Assembly (NCBI GenBank): GCA_024742285.1
Contig: JANSYR010000003.1
Coordinates: 186,001 to 250,000 of the forward strand
Direction: 5' to 3'
Source: a bacterium
Lineage (GTDB): Bacteria; Myxococcota_A; UBA9160; UBA4427
DNA: 64,000 nucleotides
Part shown: piece after piece, positions 39,363 to 47,911 of the stretch
Layout: each line of letters opens with the position of its first letter
How positions within the stretch are numbered: position 1 is the stretch's first letter
Translations under genes and position numbers: made by a program
The notes under the pieces: model-generated
What the model was told of the DNA's origin: nothing
Database searches by the model: none
What the model saw: the letters and a program-made list of their open reading frames with translations, nothing else

Positions 39363-39999
39363 CGTCGCCTCCTGACTCCGCGGATGCCTCGGCCCGGAGA
39401 CGCTTGAGCCGCGTCGAGTAGTAGTTCAGGAAGTTGTCGCGTCGCCTCCCCGTGTAGCTCGCCGGATGTTCGAGGAGGAGCCAATCGGCTTCGTCGAGAA
39501 GCTTCTCGGCGATCTGTCCGCTCCGGTTCATGGTGAAGCTCATGAGCCGGAAACCGTCGCGAAACACGATCAGTCGGCCGGGGTAGTTGACCTCCCCTTC
39601 GTGCACGGTGAATTCGAGGAACGGGTTCTCGTCGTTCAGGTCGACCTCGAAGGGGACCATCTTTCCCCGACGCGGGTACCCCATGATCTCGACCCGGCGG
39701 AAGCGGTAGTCGCCCGCTTCGACCGCGATCAGCTTGAGAGAGTTTCCTTGCGGAAGATCTTCGATGCTGAACTTCCGGCCGGAGTCGCTCGTCGGCGCGA
39801 CCCAGAGACGCGGGACGTCGTGGCTCAGCTGCATGTCGAGGAGCACGAAACCCTGGCCGGGTCCGAGTGCATGCTCCGTCTCGATCGGGCGCAGCGCGAC
39901 TCGGAGCGTGCTCGCGGAGGTTCCGGCGCAGCTCGCGATCGAGAGAAGCGCCAGTGCACCCGACAGAGAGAGCCACCGGCGGAAGAGAACGCTGCGCAT
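39349..39999 (-). CDS. Lipoprotein of unknown function
   Basis: The 216-residue protein has a lipobox signal (LALLSIASC). The mature part is beta-rich (RVALRPIETEH, FVLLDMQLSHDVPRLWVAP, YRFRRVEIMGY, VHEGEVNYPGRLIVF), a pattern seen in small immunoglobulin-like periplasmic domains. It ends with a charged helical segment (LNYYSTRLKRLRAEASAES). It overlaps the start of the S9 peptidase gene by 14 bases, so the two are translationally linked and may work together at the cell envelope. No family assignment. Confidence 0.75.
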   Translation of the reverse strand: MRSVLFRRWLSLSGALALLSIASCAGTSASTLRVALRPIETEHALGPGQGFVLLDMQLSHDVPRLWVAPTSDSGRKFSIEDLPQGNSLKLIAVEAGDYRFRRVEIMGYPRRGKMVPFEVDLNDENPFLEFTVHEGEVNYPGRLIVFRDGFRLMSFTMNRSGQIAEKLLDEADWLLLEHPASYTGRRRDNFLNYYSTRLKRLRAEASAESGGDDAKP

Positions 40000-40173
40000 A
40001 CGTCGATCATAGGCGGTCGAAGAGGCTGGCCATTGAACCGAGTTAAGCGCCCCGGCTGATCGCGAATCCCGACGAGGGCCTCGCGGCGGGGGCGGCGCCT
40101 GGTCGGGCCGATCGGGTCGAGGGCGAGAGAACGACCGTCTCCTGGCCCTCAGGGCCCCGACAGCCGATTCCGC

Positions 40174-40210
40174 TTGACTTTTCTTTCGATATTTCGATAG
40201 ATATAAAAAT
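40174..40210 (+). promoter_or_regulatory. arsR promoter and likely ArsR operator
   Basis: TTGACT at 40174-40179 is a good -35. A+T-rich DNA with repeated CGATA units and the partial palindrome ATATTTCGATAGATAT runs from there to the arsR ATG at 40211. A -10 could be TAGATA (40198) with an 18-base spacer. The repeat overlapping the -10 is where ArsR repressors commonly bind to shut off their own operon. The transcript would be leaderless or nearly so, as no ribosome-binding site is visible. Confidence 0.55.
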
Positions 40211-40534
40211 ATGGAAAAGCAAGACGTTCTCAGCGCCCTCGCAGCCCTCGCTCAGGAGACCCGGCTCGACGTGTTCCTGCGCCTCGTCCAGGCGGGGCCC
40301 GCCGGAATGCCCGCGGGCCAGCTGGCGAGCGAGCTCGGGGCGTCCCCCGCGACGCTCTCCTTCCACCTGAAGGAGCTGCGAAATGCGCGCCTCGTCCACT
40401 CGGCGCGTGAGGGAAGGTCGATCCGGTACGCGCCGGATTTCGCCGTCATCCAGGACATGGTCGGCTTCCTCGGAGACAACTGTTGCCGCGACTCGCCGTG
40501 TGACGCCGAGCTCGCGACGGATCTCGATCACTGA
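40211..40534 (+). CDS. arsR: ArsR-family arsenic-responsive repressor
   Basis: The 107-residue winged-helix repressor has a DNA-recognition helix SPATLSFHLKELRNARLV and wing SAREGRSIRYAPD. Its C-terminal inducer site contains Cys91, Cys92 and Cys97 (NCCRDSPC), similar in kind to the CC-x-C site of the Acidithiobacillus ArsR rather than the CVC site of the E. coli type. It should repress itself and arsI until As(III) or methyl-As(III) binds. arsI starts 41 bases downstream. No arsenite efflux or arsenate reductase gene follows. Confidence 0.93.
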   Translation: MEKQDVLSALAALAQETRLDVFLRLVQAGPAGMPAGQLASELGASPATLSFHLKELRNARLVHSAREGRSIRYAPDFAVIQDMVGFLGDNCCRDSPCDAELATDLDH

Positions 40535-40575
40535 ACGCCCGTCGGCGTCCAGGACGCCGCTCGAAAGGAACGAAC

Positions 40576-41013
40576 ATGAGACTGCAGCTCGCACTCAACG
40601 TGAACGACATCGACCAGGCGGTCGAGTTCTACTCGAAGCTCTTCGATGCGGAGCCCGCGAAGCGCAAGCCGGGCTACGCGAACTTCGCGATCGCCAACCC
40701 GCCGCTCAAGCTGGTGCTCTTCGAGGTGAAGGACGCTCCAGAGCGTCTCAACCACCTGGGGGTCGAGGTCTTCGAGGCCGAGGACGTGACCGCGGCGACG
40801 GAGCGTCTCAAGGCCGCCGGACTCGCCGATCTCGTCGAAGACGAAGCGACCTGCTGCTATGCGAAGCAGGACAAGGTCTGGGCGGTCGAGCCCCAGGGCC
40901 TGCGCTGGGAGTGGTATCGCGTCCTCGAGGACAGCGAGACCTTCGGCGAGGACGCGACCGGCGTCGTGGAGACCGAGGAGACGCCGAAGCCGCGGATCGA
41001 AGCCTGCTGCTAG
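40576..41013 (+). CDS. arsI: ArsI-type C-As lyase (VOC superfamily)
   Basis: The 145-residue VOC protein starts LQLALNVNDIDQAVEFYSKLF, has PGYANFAIANPPLKLVLFE, and carries the ArsI/CadI hallmark CCYAKQDKVW with the vicinal thiols Cys93-Cys94. A metal His (NHLGVEV) and Glu (LRWEWYRV) are in place. ArsI uses Fe(II) and O2 to cleave the C-As bond of methylarsenite. The C-terminus ends in another Cys pair (EACC). Pairing with arsR supports an organoarsenical role over a cadmium-induced one. Confidence 0.9.
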   Translation: MRLQLALNVNDIDQAVEFYSKLFDAEPAKRKPGYANFAIANPPLKLVLFEVKDAPERLNHLGVEVFEAEDVTAATERLKAAGLADLVEDEATCCYAKQDKVWAVEPQGLRWEWYRVLEDSETFGEDATGVVETEETPKPRIEACC

Positions 41014-41028
41014 ACCCGCGCTTCCAGC

Positions 41029-42543
41029 TCAGTACTGCCGCCACCGCCGTTGGATGTGACGCTGGCGGACGTCGACCTCGCGTCGACGATCTGCCGTGCT
41101 CACGACGGGCGTGTCCGCGGGCAGGAGGTCCCGCACGCCCTCGATCGGTGTCACGACGGTCTTGAGCGTCGGCATCTGGTCCCGGGGCGGCAGCTCGTCG
41201 AAGAGGAAGCGCATCGACATCGTCGCCTTCTCGAGGCCCGTCGTGGCGAGCCAGCCCGGCGTGCCCGGATCCCGCTTGGAGATCACGTAGTAGCGCGCGC
41301 CGTCGGAGGCGATCGGGTTCTGGCTGCCCGTCTGACTGCTCACGTAGTTCGCCTGGTCCGGGGACTCGCCCCAGAGATTGCTCAGCTGGAACCCGACGTA
41401 GTGGGGCTCGACGGGCGACTCGACGCGAACGACCAGGGCCTCGTCGTTGCCGATCTCGAGGGTTCCGGCGGCGTAGAGCTGACCGGCGCCGGCGGTCCCA
41501 CCGGCGATGAAGGGCGGGGACGGCGGGTTCAGGTCGTTCGACGGGAGCGCCTGACGGCCGTCGCCGTTGCGGTCACCGTTCACCTCGAGTCCGAGCTCGT
41601 GGAGTCGATTCCAGAACGCCACCTGGTTCGCGACGAGTCGGCCGATCTGCCCGAGGTGGAGGCCCATCTCGGCGCTCGAACGTGGCGGTCGGGGCATCCC
41701 GCGCATGTCCATCCGGACGATCTCGAGCTCGAGCGGGACCTCGTCGTTCCAGTCCGAGAAGATCTCGCGCACGTTGAGCTGGGTCGCGTTGCGCATCCGG
41801 TAGGTCGTCGTTCCGAAGACCGACGGGCAGGGGACCTCCGCACGGCTGGCGAGGAAGTGCCCCTCGTAGTCGTGGGGGCGGCGGGCGGCGACGACGATCT
41901 CGAAGCGTCCCTCGTCGTCGAGCTCGAGATCGAACTGATCGAGGGAATCGAGGGTCTGGTTCCGACACGCGGTCATCTCTTCGAGCTGCCCGGTCTGGCC
42001 GATCACCGCCGTCGAGGTCTGGAAGATCACCACTCGCGGCGCACGGGCCCCGTCTCCTCCCCGCTCGCCGGTCCGCCAGGCCCGCGAATCGAGAGCGCGT
42101 CCCCGGACGCGGTACACGCCCTCGGCATCGATCGTCGCCGAGAGGTACATCGTGTCGGGATTGTCGATCGTCCATTTCGAGAGCATTCGGACCGAGCGCT
42201 GGAAGTAGGGGAAGTCGGGATCGCGTTGGGTCTGCGCCTCGATGATCCGCGCGAGGTGACCGAGGAGGTACCGGTAGCCCTCGGCGAGGTTGCGGTCCGT
42301 CGGCTCGGGTGGAAAGAAGGTCGGATCTTCGATCGCCGTCCGCGCGTCCTCGAGTCCCTGTACGAAATCGACCCAGCCGCGCCCGAGCGCGACGGGAGCG
42401 ACCGCCGACTCGGCGGAGACCGTGACCCTGGCCGGCGCCTCGCTCTCGGGCTCGCTCGTCCCGAAGAGTGCGCAGCCGGACGCGAGGAAGGGAGTCAGCA
42501 TCAGGGCCCGCCAGGAGCGGCGTGCCGGGAGTCCGAACGTCAA
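41029..42543 (-). CDS. Large lipoprotein of unknown function (DUF1214-like traits)
   Basis: The protein of 504 residues begins with an Arg-Arg signal and lipobox (LTPFLASGC). There is no good ATG; a TTG at 42543 has GAGGAG 6 bases upstream. The body has segments reminiscent of DUF1214/DUF1254 envelope proteins (NPDTMYLSATIDAEGVYRVRG, VVIFQTSTAVIG, GRFEIVVAARRP) and LNVREIFSDWNDEVPLELEIV. The long C-terminal part (YVGFQLSNLWGESPDQANYV, ARYYVISKRDPG) also looks beta-rich. Family assignment is tentative. It converges with arsI (15-base gap) and diverges from the nitroreductase. Confidence 0.75.
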   Translation of the reverse strand: MTFGLPARRSWRALMLTPFLASGCALFGTSEPESEAPARVTVSAESAVAPVALGRGWVDFVQGLEDARTAIEDPTFFPPEPTDRNLAEGYRYLLGHLARIIEAQTQRDPDFPYFQRSVRMLSKWTIDNPDTMYLSATIDAEGVYRVRGRALDSRAWRTGERGGDGARAPRVVIFQTSTAVIGQTGQLEEMTACRNQTLDSLDQFDLELDDEGRFEIVVAARRPHDYEGHFLASRAEVPCPSVFGTTTYRMRNATQLNVREIFSDWNDEVPLELEIVRMDMRGMPRPPRSSAEMGLHLGQIGRLVANQVAFWNRLHELGLEVNGDRNGDGRQALPSNDLNPPSPPFIAGGTAGAGQLYAAGTLEIGNDEALVVRVESPVEPHYVGFQLSNLWGESPDQANYVSSQTGSQNPIASDGARYYVISKRDPGTPGWLATTGLEKATMSMRFLFDELPPRDQMPTLKTVVTPIEGVRDLLPADTPVVSTADRRREVDVRQRHIQRRWRQY

Positions 42544-42771
42544 GGGATTCTCCTCGTCGCCACGATGGGGAGCGATCGGGCGTTCCGGGGGCTGTCGTGG
42601 GTCCACGCGGCCGGTGGCCCGCCGGGCGGCGGGGCTGTTATCGTGGCCCCGGTCGTCGCGGGCGTCAATCGGGCTCGCGTCTCGCCACCGGTCGTAGGTG
42701 CACGCATGAATCGTCGCGCCCCGGGTGAGTTCGGCGACGTCACAGAACACGAGAACGATGGGAGTCGATTC

Positions 42772-43428
42772 ATGGACGCGATGGAAGCCCTCTACACCAC
42801 GCGCGCGATGCGCCGCGTGAAGCCGGACCCGATCCCCGACGAAGTCCAGAAGAAGATCCTCGACGCGGCGATCCGCGCGCCGAGCGGCGGCAACTCCCAG
42901 GGCTGGCGCTTCCTCCTGGTCGACGATCCCGAGGTGAAGGGCCAGCTCGGTCCGGTCTACCGCGGCTGCATGGACACGCTCTGGGGCTCGATCTACAAGG
43001 ATCGGATCGACGCAGCGGAGGCCAATCCGGACGACCCCGAGAGTATCTCGACCATGAAGATGGTCCGGTCGGCGAGCCATCTCGCGGAGAATTTCGAGAG
43101 CTACCCGCTCTTCCTCTTCGGCTTCTGCCAGTTCGACAACAGCGGCGGCTCGATCTGGCCTGCGATCTGGAACGCCTGCCTGGCGGCGCGGACCGAGGGT
43201 GTGGGCTCGGCGGTCACGAGCGTCTTCTTCTTCCAGCTCGAAGAGATGAAGAAGATCCTCGGGGTCCCCGACGACACCTGGCACTTCGCGGCCTGCGTGA
43301 GCTTCGGCTACCCGACCGGGCGCTGGGGCGTCGCGCCGCGGATCCCGGTCCACGAGGTGTCGTTCCGGAACTCGTGGGACGGGGACCTCGGATTCGAGAT
43401 TCCCGAGCCGCTCTTCCAGATGGACTGA
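42772..43428 (+). CDS. Nitroreductase-family FMN oxidoreductase
   Basis: The 218-residue protein has the flavin-binding start ALYTTRAMRRVKPDPIPDEVQKKILDAAIRAPSGGNSQGWRF, the dimer-interface helix FAENFESYPLFLFG-like region and the C-terminal VSFGYPTGRWGVAPR. Members reduce nitro groups, quinones or enones with NAD(P)H. GGGAG precedes the ATG at 42772; upstream in-frame ATGs lack family similarity. The HAD gene starts 5 bases after its stop, so they form an operon. Confidence 0.9.
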   Translation: MDAMEALYTTRAMRRVKPDPIPDEVQKKILDAAIRAPSGGNSQGWRFLLVDDPEVKGQLGPVYRGCMDTLWGSIYKDRIDAAEANPDDPESISTMKMVRSASHLAENFESYPLFLFGFCQFDNSGGSIWPAIWNACLAARTEGVGSAVTSVFFFQLEEMKKILGVPDDTWHFAACVSFGYPTGRWGVAPRIPVHEVSFRNSWDGDLGFEIPEPLFQMD

Positions 43429-43433
43429 GCCGC

Positions 43434-44072
43434 ATGGCGGAATTCGACGCGGTCATGTGGGATTTCGGCGGAGTCTTCTCGCCGTCGCCCTTCACGACGG
43501 TCACGACCCTCGGGCGCGAGAAGGGATACGACCCCGACCGCTTCTTTGCCGCGGTCTTCGGCCCCTACGACGTGGACGGTGACCATCCGTGGCACCGCCT
43601 CGAGCGGGGGGAACTCGACTTCATGGGCGCGCGGGAGGAGATCATGTCCCTCGCGCGGGCCGAGGGCATGGAGGCGGATCCGATCGAGCTCTTCACCCGG
43701 ATGGGTGAGGTCGGCGGCGGCATGCGGGCCGAGGTCATCGCGATGGCGACGACACTCAAGACCCGCGGCTTCCAGACCGCGATCGTGACGAACAACGCCC
43801 GGGAGTTCCGCGAGAACTGGACGAAGTCGGTTCCGATCGACGAGATCTGTCACGCGATCGTCGACTCGAGCGAGATCGGGATCCGCAAGCCGGATCCCCG
43901 GATCTTCGAGCACGCCCTCGTGACGCTCGGCGGGGTCGACCCGAACCGAGCGATCTTCGTCGACGACTTCGAGGCCAACGTCGAGGCGGCGGAGGCCCTC
44001 GGCTTCCGCGGCGTCCTGATGAAGGACGACTATCATCCGGCGCTCGAGGAGATCGAGCGATTGACGCGTTAG
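43434..44072 (+). CDS. HAD-superfamily hydrolase
   Basis: The 212-residue protein has HAD motif I variant AVMWDFGGVFSPSPF: the usual DxD is WDFGGV, so the second Asp is replaced by Gly, as in the epoxide-hydrolase N-terminal/ACAD10-like group. Motif II is IVTNNAR, motif III Lys lies in IGIRKPDPRIFEHAL, and motif IV is IFVDDFEANVEAA. The fold is intact; phosphatase activity may be reduced or absent because of the missing general acid Asp. It may be co-transcribed with the nitroreductase. Substrate is unknown. Confidence 0.85.
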   Translation: MAEFDAVMWDFGGVFSPSPFTTVTTLGREKGYDPDRFFAAVFGPYDVDGDHPWHRLERGELDFMGAREEIMSLARAEGMEADPIELFTRMGEVGGGMRAEVIAMATTLKTRGFQTAIVTNNAREFRENWTKSVPIDEICHAIVDSSEIGIRKPDPRIFEHALVTLGGVDPNRAIFVDDFEANVEAAEALGFRGVLMKDDYHPALEEIERLTR

Positions 44073-44106
44073 GTCACGGCGCGTCCACAGCCCGAGGACT
44101 GACCGA

Positions 44107-45657
44107 ATGATCCGGCGATCGCCGATTCCCTTGCTGTGCACGAGCATGGCTCTCCTGCTGGTGCTCGCCTGCGCGACACCCCTCCGAGAACAGCCGTGGT
44201 ACGAGGTCTCGAGCGATCGATTCACGGTCGTCTCGAATCTCGATCTCGACGAGGTGAAGAAGCTCGTCGTCTCGCTCGAACAGTTCCACGCGCTCGTCAC
44301 GGTGACGACGAATCTCCGCGACTACGAGTCGCCGATTCCGACCGAGATCGTGGCGTTCGCGTCGCGTTCGCAGCTCGCGAAGTTCACGCGATCGAGGAAC
44401 GTGGCGGGCGTCTTCATGCCCGGACTGCGGAGCAATCTGGTTCTGCTCGCGGAATCCGGGACTCGGCTCAGCGCGACCGATGTCGTACGCCACGAGTACG
44501 TCCACTACGTGGTGGCGAACGGCGCGGAGGCGCGCGTTCCGCTCTGGTACAACGAGGGCTTCGCCGAGTTCCTGAGTACGGCGAGAGTCTCGGACGGAAA
44601 GATGGTGGTCGGGGGCGTGCCCAGGCTTCGAGCCGACTGGCTCCAGCGCGGTCTCTGGCTCGACGCGAGGACGTTGATCGAGACTTCGGATCTTTCCGGG
44701 CTCCGGCGCAGCGACGTCGGAATGTTCTACGCCCAGGCCTGGCTCCTGGTCCACTACCTGAACCTCGATCGTCAGTCCGATCAGAAGATGATCGATGGCC
44801 TCAATCGGTATACGGCGCTCCTCGGGCGGGGAGTCGAGTCGGTCGAAGCCTTCGAGCGCGGTTTCGGCGAGGACGTGGACAGCCTGAACGAAAGTCTCCG
44901 GAACACGGCGAACGGGCGGTACGGATCTGGCTTGCAGCTCGTCGGGATGGACGTCGACAGGCTGGCCTACGATCGCGAGCCGCCGCGGGTCCGCGACCTG
45001 GCGCCCGGAGAGGTGTCGCTCGCGCTCGCTCGCGTATGCCTGAGGCACGGCGACTGGGACTGCGTTCGCGAGCGGGCGAGCCGGGCGGTCGAGGCGTCAC
45101 CGTCGAGTGCGCGGGCGCATGCGATGCTCGGCGACGGGTACAAGGTCGCGAAGGAGTGGGATCAGGCCGAGTCGAGCTTCAGGCGAGCGCTCGAGCTCGC
45201 GGGCGATGACCCGATGGTGCGTCTCGACTGGGGCGAGTACCTGTTGTCGCGGGCGTACGACACGCCCGACGAAGACGAGAGGCGGAAACTCCTCGGAGAG
45301 GCGCGCGAGTCGTTTCGTGCGCTGCTCGACGCGAACGAGCGGAACCCCGAAGCCTGGACGGTTCTCGCTCAGACCTACGGTCTTCCGGGGGAGGACCTTT
45401 CATGCGCCCTCCCAGCGATCGATCGGGCCTTCGAGCTGCTTCCCTCTTCGGACGCCGTGAAACAGACACGTGCTCAGCTGCTGCTGCTCTCGGGGCAGCG
45501 ACTCGAGGCGATTCGTGCGATCCACGGTTGGCTGGGGCTCGGTCACGTGACGTCGCCCCAGACGGCCGACGAGATCCTCGAGGGCATACTCGAGCAGCAG
45601 CGCCAACTCGCGTCGTCGCTCGGCGTCGACTACGTCGAACCGAAGGCCGAGTACTAG
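44107..45657 (+). CDS. Lipoprotein with zinc-peptidase MA-like domain and TPR repeats
   Basis: The 516-residue protein has a lipobox at Cys22 (LLLVLAC). A gluzincin-like site follows: HEYVHY (His129, Glu130, His133) and third ligand Glu150 in WYNEGFAEF, as in the peptidase MA-like/DUF1570 families. From about residue 295 to 480 the sequence is made of helical TPR-like units (RAHAMLGDGYKVAKEWDQAESSFRRALELA and similar). It should act at the envelope and be proteolytic or a scaffold. Its stop overlaps the convergent OFOR beta gene by 4 bases. Confidence 0.85.
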   Translation: MIRRSPIPLLCTSMALLLVLACATPLREQPWYEVSSDRFTVVSNLDLDEVKKLVVSLEQFHALVTVTTNLRDYESPIPTEIVAFASRSQLAKFTRSRNVAGVFMPGLRSNLVLLAESGTRLSATDVVRHEYVHYVVANGAEARVPLWYNEGFAEFLSTARVSDGKMVVGGVPRLRADWLQRGLWLDARTLIETSDLSGLRRSDVGMFYAQAWLLVHYLNLDRQSDQKMIDGLNRYTALLGRGVESVEAFERGFGEDVDSLNESLRNTANGRYGSGLQLVGMDVDRLAYDREPPRVRDLAPGEVSLALARVCLRHGDWDCVRERASRAVEASPSSARAHAMLGDGYKVAKEWDQAESSFRRALELAGDDPMVRLDWGEYLLSRAYDTPDEDERRKLLGEARESFRALLDANERNPEAWTVLAQTYGLPGEDLSCALPAIDRAFELLPSSDAVKQTRAQLLLLSGQRLEAIRAIHGWLGLGHVTSPQTADEILEGILEQQRQLASSLGVDYVEPKAEY

Positions 45658-46469
45658 GCCTCGATCAGGACACCGTCCTTCTTGAGCTCGCCGACTTCGT
45701 GGACGGCGCCGAGCTCCTGGTCGAGATAGTCGGGGCCTTCCGCCGTGGGCAGGAACCATCCCGTCGGGCACATGGTCAGGATCTCGACGAACGAGAAGCC
45801 CTGGCCCTTCATCTGGGACTCGAACGCGCGGTCCAGGAAGCGTCGGGTCCGGTGGACGCCCTTCGCGTCGTGGACCGACGCGCGCGCGCAATAGGCGGTG
45901 CCCTGGAGCCGGGCGAGCAGATCACCGATCAGGATCGGATAGCCGTGCTCGCCGGCGTCGCGTCCCTCGATCGAGTTCTTGGTGCGCTGTCCGAGGACGG
46001 TGGTCGCGGTCATGTGGCCGCCGGTCTCGCCGAAGACGCCGTTGTTGAGCAGGATGCAGGTGACGTTCTCGCCGCGGGCGGCGGTGTGGATCACCTCCTG
46101 CAGGCCCTCGTTGACCATGTCGCCGTCGCCCTGGAGCGTGAAGACCAGGTTCTCCGGCAGCATGCGTTTCGCGCCCGTCGCGACGGAAGGGGCGCGACCG
46201 TGGAGCGCCTGGATCAGGTCGATGTCCATCAGGCTCGTGAGCGCCGTGTAGCAGCCGATCCCGATCGTCCCGATCGCACGCTGGCTCATACCCATCTCGT
46301 CGATCGCGTCGAGGATCTGGCGAAGGGCGAGAGGCTCGCCGCAGCCGGGGCAGAGGTCGTGCTCGCCCATCAGGGTGAGCGGCGGGAGCGAGGTGCCGGT
46401 CTGGCGGCAGGCACCGACGGGCGGTGCGTCGGTCGGGATCACGCGAAGCGGGTCGTTGGGGTCGGTCAT
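45654..46469 (-). CDS. 2-oxoacid:ferredoxin oxidoreductase, beta (TPP) subunit
   Basis: The 271-residue subunit has the thiamine diphosphate motif (VFTLQGDGDMVNEGLQEVIHTAARGENVTCILLNN) and a Cys-containing start (DLCPGCGEPLALRQIL). It pairs with the alpha subunit to decarboxylate a 2-oxoacid, forming acyl-CoA and reduced ferredoxin. The ATG at 46469 has GAGGAG 8 bases upstream. It is the last gene of the five-gene TetR-gamma-ferredoxin-alpha-beta unit. The substrate type (branched-chain, aromatic or 2-oxoglutarate) cannot be read from sequence. Confidence 0.93.
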   Translation of the reverse strand: MTDPNDPLRVIPTDAPPVGACRQTGTSLPPLTLMGEHDLCPGCGEPLALRQILDAIDEMGMSQRAIGTIGIGCYTALTSLMDIDLIQALHGRAPSVATGAKRMLPENLVFTLQGDGDMVNEGLQEVIHTAARGENVTCILLNNGVFGETGGHMTATTVLGQRTKNSIEGRDAGEHGYPILIGDLLARLQGTAYCARASVHDAKGVHRTRRFLDRAFESQMKGQGFSFVEILTMCPTGWFLPTAEGPDYLDQELGAVHEVGELKKDGVLIEA

Positions 46470-46524
46470 CGGAGGACTCCTCGAAGGACGGAGTGAAAGA
46501 AACGGAGTGGAGGGAGCCGGCGGA

Positions 46525-47631
46525 TCAGGCGACGACCCCGCGCGGAACGGGACGTCCCGCGTGGGCGTCACGGGCCCGTCCGGCGATCAGGTCGCTGTCG
46601 AGCAGCGCCCCGATCCCGAAGCCGGCCCCGTCCGTCGAGATGCCGCCGATCGGGACCACTGGAACGGAGCCGAGCAGCGAGAGCTGCACGTCTTCGATCA
46701 TCTGGCCCGCGTTCTGTTCGAGCACGGCGACCTTCGAGCAGCCTTCGGCGGCCTTCACGAGGGCCTCCTTCGGGAAGGGCCACAGGCTGATCGGACGGAA
46801 GAGCCCGACCTTGATCCCTTCGGCCCGGAGGTCGCGCATCGCCGCGTGGGCGAACCGAGCGAGGGTTCCGAAGGCGACGATCAGCAGATCGGCGTCGTCT
46901 GTGTCGATCGCTTCGTAGCGTTGCTCCGCTTCGAGGATCTCGTCTTCCTTGTCGGCGAGATTCTGCCAGAAGCCGTTCGGGTCGATGCCCTTCGAGCCCT
47001 TCTCCATGCCGATCGGGTTCACGTTCCGCGAACGGCCCGAGCCACCGAGGGATCCGTCCACGGCCCAGTCCTTCGCGGGGAGCGATCCGAAGTCGATCTT
47101 CGGGGTCGCCACGGCCTCGGCGGTGTGCGCGATCAGGTAGTCGCCGTAGATCACGACCGGGTGGCGCCACTTGTCGGCCAGGTGGAAGGCGAGCTGGGTG
47201 AGCTCGACGGCTTCGCCGACGCTCTGGGGGGCGAGGACGATGTGGCGGTAGTCGCCGTGTCCGCCGCCGCGAGTGGCCTGGAAGTAGTCGCCCTGTCCGC
47301 GGGCCATGTTGAAGATCACGATCGGGATCTCCGCCCGCGTGATCTCCGACATCGACTCCTGCATGAGCGAGAGGCCCTGGCCCGTCGAGCCGGTCGCGGC
47401 GCGCGCGCCGGTCGCCGCCGCACCCCAGGCCTGGCCGATCGCCTCGATCTCGCTCTCGGCGTTGATGCAGGCGCCACCTTCGTCCGGCAGGCGCTTCGCG
47501 AAGCACTCGAGCACTTCGGTGAAGGGGGTCATCGGGTAGCCCGAGAAGAATCGGCAGCCCGCCGCGATCGCGGCTTCGGCGATTGCCTCGGAGCCTTCCA
47601 TCAGTCGTCGTTCGGTCGTGGACACGTTCAT
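46525..47631 (-). CDS. vorB: 2-oxoacid:ferredoxin oxidoreductase, alpha subunit (VorB-like)
   Basis: The 368-residue subunit resembles VorB of 2-oxoisovalerate:ferredoxin oxidoreductases: AAGCRFFSGYPMTPFTEVL, INAESEIEAIGQAWGAAATGARAATGSTGQGLSLMQESMSEI and YFQATRGGGHGDYRHIVLAP. The usual Gly/Pro-rich insert before DYFQAT (present in many VorB) is missing, leaving FNMARGQGDYFQAT. The C-terminal ATP-grasp-free transketolase-like domain III is present. The symbol is given for the family only; the substrate may not be 2-oxoisovalerate. Confidence 0.9.
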   Translation of the reverse strand: MNVSTTERRLMEGSEAIAEAAIAAGCRFFSGYPMTPFTEVLECFAKRLPDEGGACINAESEIEAIGQAWGAAATGARAATGSTGQGLSLMQESMSEITRAEIPIVIFNMARGQGDYFQATRGGGHGDYRHIVLAPQSVGEAVELTQLAFHLADKWRHPVVIYGDYLIAHTAEAVATPKIDFGSLPAKDWAVDGSLGGSGRSRNVNPIGMEKGSKGIDPNGFWQNLADKEDEILEAEQRYEAIDTDDADLLIVAFGTLARFAHAAMRDLRAEGIKVGLFRPISLWPFPKEALVKAAEGCSKVAVLEQNAGQMIEDVQLSLLGSVPVVPIGGISTDGAGFGIGALLDSDLIAGRARDAHAGRPVPRGVVA

Positions 47632-47662
47632 CGTCCTCTCGTCGTGGACACTTTGGGGCTCC

Positions 47663-47911
47663 CTACGCGTCGAAGCGGTAGACGTCGAAGCAGAAATCGG
47701 GGCAGACCATCAAGCAGGCTCCGCAACCCGTGCAGCCTTCGAGGAGCTCGGGCAGCAGGTAGCCGGAGCTGTTGCGGACGGAGGACATACGCAGGACTTC
47801 GGGCGGACAGGCCGGGATGCAGAGCTCACAGCCCTTGCATCGCTCGGCGTCGAGCACCACGGTGCCTCGCGGTCCGCGAGTGGATCGGGTCTCGCTCGTC
47901 GGAGCGCTCAT
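47663..47911 (-). CDS. Ferredoxin (2x[4Fe-4S]) delta subunit of the oxidoreductase
   Basis: The 82-residue protein carries two CxxCxxC...C clusters: CKGCELCIPACP and CTGCGACLMVCP. It carries electrons from the TPP site. AGGAGG precedes the ATG at 47911, which overlaps the gamma stop (ATGA). It has an N-terminal acidic/Thr-rich leader of about 15 residues. Frame extends upstream to 47929 but those residues lack a ribosome-binding site. Confidence 0.95.
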   Translation of the reverse strand: MSAPTSETRSTRGPRGTVVLDAERCKGCELCIPACPPEVLRMSSVRNSSGYLLPELLEGCTGCGACLMVCPDFCFDVYRFDA

